Position numbers and translations under genes: made by a program. A DNA stretch of 11,161 bases, taken from assembly GCA_020626475.1 (NCBI GenBank), contig JAHKZT010000018.1, positions 1 to 11,161 of the forward strand, read 5' to 3'. The first letter of the stretch is position 1; every line of letters begins with the position of its first letter. Below, piece by piece: positions 5,685 through 11,161 of this stretch. A model generated the notes under the pieces. It worked only from the letters and a program-made list of their open reading frames with translations, had not been told where the DNA came from and did no database searches. The stretch comes from a bacterium. Its GTDB lineage: Bacteria; Patescibacteriota; Saccharimonadia; Saccharimonadales; Saccharimonadaceae.

Positions 5685-7307
5685 ATGGAGGATGCCAAAG
5701 AGGAAATTCGGGCGCGGTTAGCAGTTGAAGATGTGATTGGGCAATACATCGAGCTGAAGCGTGCCGGCAGAAATTTCAAAGGGCACTCACCTTGGGGGAC
5801 GGACAAGACGCCGAGTTTTATGGTTTCGCCAGAGAAGGGAATTTGGCATGATTTTTCGAGCAACAAGGGTGGCGACATCTTCACTTTTGTGATGGAAATG
5901 GAGGGGATTACTTTTCGCGAGGCGCTCGAGAAGCTCGCGCAGCAGGCTGGTGTTGAGCTGAAGCGCTATTCTGGCGACGACAGGAAGATGGCGGAGTATA
6001 AGGCACGTCTGTATGAAGCTTTGGAGCTTGCAACGAAATATTTTCAGTTCTGTCTAACGAAGAATAAGGCTGTGATGAACTATGTGTTCTATAAGAGAAA
6101 TCTTAATAAAAACACGGTCGAGAAGTTTCGGATTGGCTATGCACCAAAGTCGGGTAGGGCGCTTGTTGATTTTTTGACGAAGCGTGGCTTTACGAAGAAG
6201 GAAATTGAGGATGCCGGTCTCGTAAATCGCTTTGGGGGCGACTTATTTAAGGGGCGCATGACGGTGCCTTTGATGGACGTGTCTGGGCGTGTGATTGGTT
6301 TTACGGCGCGCATTATCGAAAAAGACGAGAACTCGCCAAAGTATCTCAATACGCCGGAGACTTTGCTCTATAACAAAGGGCGTCATATTTTCGGCCTGAG
6401 CCAGGCAAAAGACGCGATTCGTCGCTCGGAATTTGTGGTGGTCGTAGAAGGAAATATGGATGTGATTTCTTCACATCAGGCGGGGGTTTGTGAGGCAGTC
6501 GCGACGGCTGGTACGGCGATGACGGAAATGCATTTGAAGAGTTTTTCACGTATGACGAACGATATTCGTTTGGCTTACGATGGCGATGAGGCAGGCGTAC
6601 GCGCAGCGGAACGAGCGATTTCGATGGCGTCGAAATTCGGCATCTATCTCTCGGTGATCGACGATTATCATGGCTGCAAGGACGCGGATGAATTGATCCA
6701 GAAAGACCCGAAATTATGGCAGGCGGCAACGCAAAGTTATCGTCCGGCACTCGAGTGGTTGCTCGAAAAATACGAAGGTAAGTTTAATTTGAAGACCGAA
6801 AAAGGCTTTGCGGAATATGCGACAACAGCAAAGGAATTGATAGACGATGTTGAGGACGCGGTCTTGCGTGAGAAATACGAGCGCATTGTGAGCGATAGGC
6901 TTGGAATTTCGCTTGAAGCATTTCGTGCGAAGAAAGTTGCGAAGCCGGAAAAGAAGATGAAGAAAAATGTCGCCATAAAAGGTGAAAAGGCGGAGATTTC
7001 GCGTGCCGAGAAAAACTTGGCGGCGCTTGTAAAAAATGGTCCGGTTGAACTAGAAGATTTTGAGCCAATGGCGGGGCTTGATGATGATGAATTGGCGCTA
7101 ATCTTTGATGAATTGTATGCGAAACTCGACAAGGTTGGACGAGAGCGGGAAGCGAAAAATTTGCTGAAAAAAGTATTACGTGAGCGTTTGGAGGCCGAGC
7201 GGGCGAACTTGGCAGAAGAGATTCGTAAAGCCGAAGAAGCCGAGGATGATGATAAGGTCGATGAATTGCTGCGCGAAATGCAGAAAATAGATAAAAAATT
7301 AGGCTAG
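5685..7307 (+). CDS. dnaG: DNA primase DnaG with a ligand-less zinc domain
   Basis: Makes the RNA primers for chromosome replication, working with the replicative helicase. The 540-aa protein shows the N-terminal zinc-ribbon (CHC2) region (about 1-95), the RNA polymerase core with YLNTPETLLYNKGR (220-233), and the TOPRIM domain with EGNMDV (255-260) and the metal-binding YDGDEAG (298-304). A charged, coiled C-terminal part (about 400-540) is shorter and less conserved than the usual helicase-binding domain. The zinc domain aligns well by its KTPSFMVSPEKG core (41-52) and KGGDIFTF (61-68), but the four expected ligands Cys, His, Cys, Cys are Ser35, Gly38, Asp56 and Ser59. The message is probably leaderless. 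rpoD follows 135 nt downstream, as in the classical macromolecular-synthesis operon. Confidence 0.95.
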   Translation: MEDAKEEIRARLAVEDVIGQYIELKRAGRNFKGHSPWGTDKTPSFMVSPEKGIWHDFSSNKGGDIFTFVMEMEGITFREALEKLAQQAGVELKRYSGDDRKMAEYKARLYEALELATKYFQFCLTKNKAVMNYVFYKRNLNKNTVEKFRIGYAPKSGRALVDFLTKRGFTKKEIEDAGLVNRFGGDLFKGRMTVPLMDVSGRVIGFTARIIEKDENSPKYLNTPETLLYNKGRHIFGLSQAKDAIRRSEFVVVVEGNMDVISSHQAGVCEAVATAGTAMTEMHLKSFSRMTNDIRLAYDGDEAGVRAAERAISMASKFGIYLSVIDDYHGCKDADELIQKDPKLWQAATQSYRPALEWLLEKYEGKFNLKTEKGFAEYATTAKELIDDVEDAVLREKYERIVSDRLGISLEAFRAKKVAKPEKKMKKNVAIKGEKAEISRAEKNLAALVKNGPVELEDFEPMAGLDDDELALIFDELYAKLDKVGREREAKNLLKKVLRERLEAERANLAEEIRKAEEAEDDDKVDELLREMQKIDKKLG

Positions 7308-7319
7308 ATTTTAGTTTTA

Positions 7320-7328
7320 TGCTATAAT
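7320..7328 (+). promoter_or_regulatory. Extended -10 promoter upstream of rpoD
   Basis: TGCTATAAT is an exact extended -10 element in the dnaG-rpoD gap. An ATG lies 5 nt after the box (7334). Transcripts from here would reach rpoD with about 109 nt of leader, or encode the small ORF 7334-7435 without a leader. Confidence 0.65.
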
Positions 7329-7333
7329 TTGCG

Positions 7334-7435
7334 ATGAATGCGCTGGAAATGCGGGAATTTTTGTTTATATCCGCGCCAGAAAGAAGTTATTTAGATAAAA
7401 CGAAAACGATAAAACAAAGCAAAATAACAACTTAA
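7334..7435 (+). CDS. Possible 33-codon leaderless upstream ORF
   Basis: The ORF begins [11 protein letters not shown] and ends with a Lys/Thr-rich stretch and TAA at 7433-7435. Its ATG stands 5 nt after an extended -10 box, the same arrangement seen at argS, dnaG and pilT in this window. Its stop codon overlaps the AAGGGG Shine-Dalgarno sequence of rpoD, 7 nt before the rpoD ATG, which would suit translational coupling. It has no recognisable domain and codon evidence is too short to judge, so it may be a regulatory leader peptide or chance. Confidence 0.35.
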   Translation: MNALEMREFLFISAPERSYLDKTKTIKQSKITT

Positions 7436-7442
7436 GGGGAAT

Positions 7443-8420
7443 ATGGACGAAGAAGAAAGAGATGATTTGAGGCTCGACAGCGATTATACTGACGAACCGA
7501 GCTTTGATGATATGGACGAAGAATCCGAAGAGGATTTGAATATTGATTTTGATGCGACGAGCTATGACGAAGCCTCTGATGACTCAGTAAAGCTATACCT
7601 TCGCGAGATTGGTAAAATTCCGCTACTTAGCCAGGAAGAAGAATACGAATTGGCGCAGAAGATTATTAACGGTACGCCAAAAGAGCAGAAGCGCGCTAAG
7701 GATAAAATGGCCGAATCAAATATGCGTTTGGTTGTTTCGATTGCAAAACGTTATTCTGGCCGCGGTTTGGATTTCTTGGATTTGATTCAGGAAGGTAATA
7801 CCGGCTTGCTTCGCGCCGTCGAGAAGTTTGATCCGGATAAAGGCTTTAAGTTTTCGACTTATGCGACTTGGTGGATTCGCCAGGCGATTACGCGTGCAAT
7901 TGCCGACCAGGCACGTACGATTCGTATTCCAGTTCATATGGTTGAGACGATTAACAAGGTGCTTCGCACGCAGCGTCGTTTGACGCAGGAACTCAATCGT
8001 GAGCCATCGACTGAGGAAATCGCAAAGGCGATGGGTATGGAGCCGGAGAAGATTGAATATGTTATGAAGATTAAGCAGGATATTGCTTCACTTGATGCTT
8101 CTGTTGGCCGTGACGGTGATGATGACGATTCTTCGCTCGGCGATTTCATCGAAGATGAAGACCGTGTATCGCCAGAAGATTCCGCAGCTACGCAGTTGCT
8201 AAAAGAGCAGATTGCTGCAATTCTTTCGACTTTGAGCGATCGCGAGCAGAAGATTATTAAGATGCGCTTCGGTATTGGTGGCGGCAAGAGTCATACGCTC
8301 GAGGAAGTTGGCGCCGAATTCTCAGTTACGCGCGAACGTATTCGTCAGATTGAGGCGAAGGCTTTGACGAAGCTTCGCAAAAATAAAGATACGAAGAAGC
8401 TGCACGAGTACTTGAAATAG
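7443..8420 (+). CDS. rpoD: Primary sigma factor (sigma-70 family)
   Basis: Housekeeping sigma subunit that directs RNA polymerase to promoters such as those seen in this window. In the 325-aa protein a short, very acidic N-terminus (1-47) stands in place of a full region 1.1. Region 1.2 follows ([16 protein letters not shown], 48-63), region 2 (about 90-165) with [18 protein letters not shown] and the -10-reading [16 protein letters not shown] (138-153), region 3 (about 166-245), and region 4 (about 262-325) with its helix-turn-helix [20 protein letters not shown] (285-304). There is no non-conserved insert between 1.2 and 2.1, so it is a compact group 1-like sigma. AAGGGGA lies very close to the ATG. 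It sits downstream of dnaG in the common gene order; a terminator follows. Confidence 0.95.
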   Translation: MDEEERDDLRLDSDYTDEPSFDDMDEESEEDLNIDFDATSYDEASDDSVKLYLREIGKIPLLSQEEEYELAQKIINGTPKEQKRAKDKMAESNMRLVVSIAKRYSGRGLDFLDLIQEGNTGLLRAVEKFDPDKGFKFSTYATWWIRQAITRAIADQARTIRIPVHMVETINKVLRTQRRLTQELNREPSTEEIAKAMGMEPEKIEYVMKIKQDIASLDASVGRDGDDDDSSLGDFIEDEDRVSPEDSAATQLLKEQIAAILSTLSDREQKIIKMRFGIGGGKSHTLEEVGAEFSVTRERIRQIEAKALTKLRKNKDTKKLHEYLK

Positions 8421-8430
8421 TCTGTTTCGT

Positions 8431-8564
8431 GCGAACCGTATAAAGGATTTTCGCGGCGAATCGTGTAATTCTGAACCGTCTAAAGACTATATAAAACTTT
8501 AGACGGTTTTTTATGGTTCAAAAATGGCAAAAACATGCGATAGGGATTGTTTTGTATGGTTCGC
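8431..8564 (+). repeat. Nested inverted and direct repeats after rpoD
   Basis: A 13-nt direct repeat, GAACCGT(A/C)TAAAG, occurs at 8433-8445 and 8473-8485, and ATGGTTC occurs at 8513-8519 and 8556-8562. As inverted arms, 8431-8440 pairs with 8555-8564 (10 bp, one G-U), enclosing 8472-8477/8515-8520 and the terminator stem. The strand is given as the rpoD transcript. It could be an extended 3' structure or a small RNA. Confidence 0.5.
8474..8512 (+). terminator. Intrinsic terminator of the dnaG-rpoD unit
   Basis: AACCGTCTAAAG (8474-8485) pairs over 12 bp with CTTTAGACGGTT (8497-8508), with an 11-nt AU-rich loop and six T at the 3' side (8507-8512). Confidence 0.9.
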
Positions 8565-8593
8565 GTAGGGTGGAGTAAAAGCATCAAAATTGT

Positions 8594-8622
8594 TTGCTTT
8601 TTTGAAAAAGCTTAAGTATAAT
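8594..8622 (+). promoter_or_regulatory. pilT promoter with internal palindrome
   Basis: TTGCTT (8594-8599), a 17-nt spacer and TATAAT (8617-8622). The ATG of pilT is 6 nt beyond the -10 box, so the message is probably leaderless. A perfect inverted repeat, GCTTTTT-TG-AAAAAGC (8596-8611), covers the -35 and half of the spacer and could be an operator; it is followed by CTTAAG. Confidence 0.75.
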
Positions 8623-8628
8623 GGTGGT

Positions 8629-9759
8629 ATGGAACAAAGTGGGCAGGTAGGTGTTGCAGCTCCAAGCGTAACTCCGAATACTAATGCAGCAAACACCGCA
8701 AACATTCGCATCGAGAATCTTCTCGAGGAGTGTGTGCGCACTAAAGCAAGCGACCTTCATTTACAGGTCGGTTTGCCTCCGATTTTGCGTATTGATGGTG
8801 CTTTGCAGCCGGTTTCGGGTTATAACGCGCTTGATGAAGCGACGGTTGAAAAACTCGTTTTCGCAACACTAGAAGAAGATCAAAAACAGATTTTAATTAA
8901 AGATAAAGAGTTCGATTATTCGTTCTCGTTTGGCGATTTAGGTCGTTTCCGTGTGAATGCTTTCCACGAGAAGGGCAATCTTGCGGCGGCATTTCGTCTA
9001 ATTCCAAATACGATTCAGACAATTAATGAGCTTGGTATGCCGCCAGTAGTAACGAGTTTCGCAGATTTTCCGCGTGGTCTCGTGCTTGTGACTGGTCCTA
9101 CCGGTTCTGGTAAATCTACGACGCTTGCAGCGCTAGTTGATAAGATTAACACCGAAAAAGCTGCACATATTATCACGATTGAGGATCCAATTGAGTTTAC
9201 GCACAAGTCTAAGCGCTCGGTTGTGGTTCAGCGTGAAGTCCACTATGATACTTATTCCTTCTCGGCCGCTCTTCGTAGCGCGCTACGTGAAGATCCTGAC
9301 GTTGTGCTTATTGGTGAGATGCGCGACCTTGAGACGATTTCGGCCGCGATTACGATTGCGGAAACTGGTCACTTGGTCTTCGCGACACTTCACACCAACT
9401 CTGCTTCTCAGAGTATTGATCGTATGATTGACGTTTTCCCACCACATCAGCAGCCACAGGTACGCTCGCAGCTTGCGAATATCTTGCAGGCAATTTGTGC
9501 ACAGCGTCTCGTTCCGGCAATTGGCGGTGGCCGTGTTGTCGCAGCGGAAATTCTAGTTGCTAACCCGGCAGTTCGCTCGGTTATTCGCGAGGGTAAGACG
9601 CATCAGCTCGATACGATTATTCAGACTGGTGCCGATCAGGGCATGCAGACGATGGATCGCACACTTGTGAAACTCGTTCAGACTGGCGTTATTACGCATG
9701 ATGCCGCACGTGAATATGCCGTTGATTTGCAAGAATTTGAAAGGTTGTCTCGCGGATGA
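8629..9759 (+). CDS. pilT: Type IV pilus retraction ATPase PilT
   Basis: Cytoplasmic hexameric ATPase that powers pilus disassembly, producing twitching motility, and in some bacteria DNA uptake. The 376-aa length is slightly above the usual 345-370 because of a disordered N-terminal tail rich in Ala, Asn and Thr (about 1-26). Motifs are in order: Walker A GPTGSGKST (156-164), Asp box ITIEDPIEF (182-190), Walker B VVLIGEMRD (225-233), His box TGHLVFATLHTNSA (246-259), and AVRSVIREGKT (314-324). The last is equivalent to the AIRNLIRE motif characteristic of PilT and separates it from the assembly ATPase PilB; PilB's tetracysteine motif is absent. The start is the ATG 6 nt after the -10 box; an in-frame TTG at 8590 lies upstream of the -35 and is rejected. 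It overlaps pilC by 4 nt (ATGA). Confidence 0.93.
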   Translation: MEQSGQVGVAAPSVTPNTNAANTANIRIENLLEECVRTKASDLHLQVGLPPILRIDGALQPVSGYNALDEATVEKLVFATLEEDQKQILIKDKEFDYSFSFGDLGRFRVNAFHEKGNLAAAFRLIPNTIQTINELGMPPVVTSFADFPRGLVLVTGPTGSGKSTTLAALVDKINTEKAAHIITIEDPIEFTHKSKRSVVVQREVHYDTYSFSAALRSALREDPDVVLIGEMRDLETISAAITIAETGHLVFATLHTNSASQSIDRMIDVFPPHQQPQVRSQLANILQAICAQRLVPAIGGGRVVAAEILVANPAVRSVIREGKTHQLDTIIQTGADQGMQTMDRTLVKLVQTGVITHDAAREYAVDLQEFERLSRG

Positions 9760-10955
9760 AACGTTTTGTCTACAAAGCAAAAGAGCAGAGTACCGGCAAA
9801 ATTATTAAAGGTACGATTCAGGCGGAAACTGAACGTATTGCCGGTAAACTTTTGGTGGACCGCGGCTATGTGCCAGAGTCGCTAAAGGAAGAAGGCCAGA
9901 GCTTTGGAGATAAGTTAAATAAAGTTACCGCAAAAGATCGCATTAACTTTACGCGTCAGTTTGCTACGCTAGTTGGTGCCGGTTTGCCGATTGCGCAGTC
10001 GCTTCGTACGGTTTCTGAGCAAACTCAGAATAAGGCGATGAAGGCTGTTATTGAAGAGATTTTGGCAGAAATTGAAGCGGGTCATAGCCTCGGTGACGCA
10101 TTTGCAAAACACCCAGAAGTATTCAATAACGTTTACCTTTCTTTGGTTCGTGCTGGTGAAGTTTCTGGTACGCTTGATGATTCTTTGAAGCGTATTGCTA
10201 TGCAGGAAGAAAAAGATGCGAAGATGATGAGCAGTATTAAAGGCGCGATGGTGATGCCGATTATTACGCTCTTAGTAATCTTCGTAGTCTTTCTTTATAT
10301 GATGCTCGAAGTCGTTCCGCAGGTTGAAGGCCTCTATGAAGATCTCGGAGAAGAGCTTCCGGCTCTAACGCAGGCTTTTGTAGCGATTAAGGATTTCATT
10401 ATCAACTTCTGGTGGTTGGCGTTGTTGATTTTGGCTGGTATTGTCGCCGGTTTCTTGCAGTGGCGTAGGACGGTTGGTGGTCAGCGTGCATTGGCGAAGT
10501 TCAAATTGAATGTACCGATGTTCAATGGTTTGTTCCGCATGCTTTATATGGCACGTTTGGCACGCATTTCTCAGATTCTTCTTTCGACCGGTGTCGCCGT
10601 GCTCGATACGCTCCAGATTGCGGGCGATGCAACAAATAACTTGATCGTGATTGATGAAGTTCATGATGCGATGGACAAAGTTCAAGCAGGCAAGCCGATG
10701 TCTGAAGCGTTGCGCGATCATGAATATATCTTACCTTTAGTCTATCAGATGGCGGCAATTGGCGAGCAGTCTGGTAAGATGGACGAAATGTTGGGGAAGG
10801 CGGCGCAGGTCTTTGAGGATGATTTGGACGAGAAAGTCGCTGCAATTAGCTCGGCGATTGAGCCAGTGATGATGATTCTTTTGGCGATTATGGCCGGTGG
10901 TCTCGTTGGCGGTATCTTATTCCCAATCTACGCTCTAGTGAATACGATTGCATAA
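9756..10955 (+). CDS. pilC: Type IV pilus inner-membrane platform protein PilC
   Basis: Polytopic inner-membrane protein of the PilC/GspF family, on which the ATPases act to add or remove pilin subunits. The 399-aa product has a short cytoplasmic N-terminus with the typical FVYKAKEQSTGKIIKG opening (4-19). The first GspF domain (about 65-188) ends in TM1 (about 166-188) and is followed by TM2 (about 217-236). The second GspF domain (about 265-390) carries the family EQSGKMDEML (337-346) and ends in TM3 (about 368-395). The two halves show the usual internal similarity (VRAGEVSGTLDDSL versus IGEQSGKMDEML). Translation is coupled to pilT by the ATGA overlap. No terminator follows; a new promoter lies just downstream. 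Confidence 0.95.
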   Translation: MKRFVYKAKEQSTGKIIKGTIQAETERIAGKLLVDRGYVPESLKEEGQSFGDKLNKVTAKDRINFTRQFATLVGAGLPIAQSLRTVSEQTQNKAMKAVIEEILAEIEAGHSLGDAFAKHPEVFNNVYLSLVRAGEVSGTLDDSLKRIAMQEEKDAKMMSSIKGAMVMPIITLLVIFVVFLYMMLEVVPQVEGLYEDLGEELPALTQAFVAIKDFIINFWWLALLILAGIVAGFLQWRRTVGGQRALAKFKLNVPMFNGLFRMLYMARLARISQILLSTGVAVLDTLQIAGDATNNLIVIDEVHDAMDKVQAGKPMSEALRDHEYILPLVYQMAAIGEQSGKMDEMLGKAAQVFEDDLDEKVAAISSAIEPVMMILLAIMAGGLVGGILFPIYALVNTIA

Positions 10956-10960
10956 AACTC

Positions 10961-10989
10961 TTGCAAAATGCTTAAGTTTAGTATATATT
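10961..10989 (+). promoter_or_regulatory. Promoter of the prepilin gene
   Basis: TTGCAA (10961-10966), a 17-nt spacer and TATATT (10984-10989), five of six at the -10. The spacer contains GCTTAAGT, also found in the pilT promoter spacer (8610-8617). The predicted start near 10996 leaves a leader of about 105 nt. Confidence 0.65.
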
Positions 10990-11003
10990 TTGATTAGATG
11001 CAA

Positions 11004-11076
11004 TTTTGCAACTTGCGATTTCTAGGGGTAATCCCTCCCCGAGAAAGAGTGTGGGTAGAAATTGCGGATTGCAAAA
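11004..11076 (+). promoter_or_regulatory. Long stem-loop leader of the prepilin gene
   Basis: TTTTGCAA (11004-11011) pairs with TTGCAAAA (11069-11076), then after a C-A mismatch 11013-11024 pairs with 11056-11067 over 12 bp with G-U pairs. Together they form a nearly continuous 21-step helix. It encloses a G/C-run loop (11025-11055: GGGG, CCC, CCCC, GGG runs) able to form alternative hairpins. An A-rich single-stranded stretch and AGGAG (11089-11093) follow. The G-U pairs favour an RNA-level structure. Candidate regulatory leader; no known riboswitch core is recognised. Confidence 0.6.
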
Positions 11077-11100
11077 ATAAAAAATAAAAGGAGCATATAT

Positions 11101-11161
11101 ATGGCAAAAAATAAAAAAGGCTTTACGATCATCGAGGTGGTCTTGGTGCTTGCAATTGCGG
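11101..11161 (+). CDS. Type IV prepilin-like protein (5' end only)
   Basis: The first 20 codons read MAKNKKGFTIIEVVLVLAIA, a classical class III (type IV) prepilin signal. It is a short basic leader ending in Gly7, with the prepilin peptidase site between G7 and F8, Glu at +5 of the mature protein (E12), and a hydrophobic helix following. AGGAG lies 7 nt before the ATG. After cleavage the product would be a pilin or pseudopilin subunit, fitting the pilT-pilC neighbours. The window ends here, so major versus minor pilin cannot be decided. Confidence 0.88.
   Translation, partial: MAKNKKGFTIIEVVLVLAIA

Noticed and set aside
9757..9759. UGA recoding (Gly) as in Gracilibacteria
   Set aside because: TGA ends pilT at a natural ATGA junction with pilC, and no conserved gene here contains an internal TGA.
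1..11161. tRNA genes, CRISPR arrays, insertion sequences, phage or defence genes
   Set aside because: I looked for T-loop GTTCRANTC patterns, regularly spaced repeats, transposase motifs and terminal inverted repeats and found none; the region looks like core chromosome.

Overview
The window reads as a gene-dense chromosomal segment of a reduced bacterium, most likely a Patescibacteria/CPR member and, by inference, Saccharibacteria (TM7). The grounds are very short intergenic gaps, compact housekeeping proteins (ArgRS 559 aa, primary sigma 325 aa, DnaG 540 aa), type IV pilus genes, and promoters whose -10 box sits only 5-6 nt before the ATG (leaderless messages). TGA is a true stop here (pilT ends in ATGA overlapping pilC) and no gene needs UGA read through. 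This argues against the UGA-recoding Gracilibacteria/Absconditabacteria. The phylum call has not been tested by any search.

Layout. 1-591 has no gene. It holds a leftward promoter at the extreme left and a long run of well-paired plus-strand stem-loops (about 237-555, perhaps from 132), which I read as an unclassified structured RNA or a long argS leader. 592-2271 is argS. 2285-2875 is a unit with a perfect consensus promoter, a roughly 195-nt leader with two very stable hairpins, and a 119-aa acidic protein of unknown function. A bidirectional terminator (2903-2931) separates it from a convergent 211-aa unknown gene (2930-3565, minus), whose promoter almost duplicates that of the 119-aa gene. 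3655-4971 is a tight operon, mscL-orn-yjbR-like, whose promoter overlaps the divergent one, and it ends in a second bidirectional terminator. 4970-5587 (minus) encodes a single-pass membrane protein of unknown function.

5685-8420 is the conserved dnaG-rpoD pair. DnaG keeps the zinc-finger domain fold sequence but has lost all four expected zinc ligands. A 33-codon leaderless upstream ORF precedes rpoD. After a terminator in a nested repeat region, 8629-11161 is a type IV pilus block: pilT (retraction ATPase), pilC (platform protein), then a separate promoter and a long stem-loop leader in front of a prepilin gene cut off by the window end.

Functionally the window combines translation (argS), RNA turnover (orn), osmotic safety (mscL), replication priming and transcription initiation (dnaG, rpoD), and surface motility or attachment (pilT, pilC, pilin). 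The points most worth following are the ligand-less DnaG zinc domain, three structured non-coding regions (upstream of argS, the 119-aa gene and the pilin), and a near-identical promoter sequence used three times in the first 3.7 kb.
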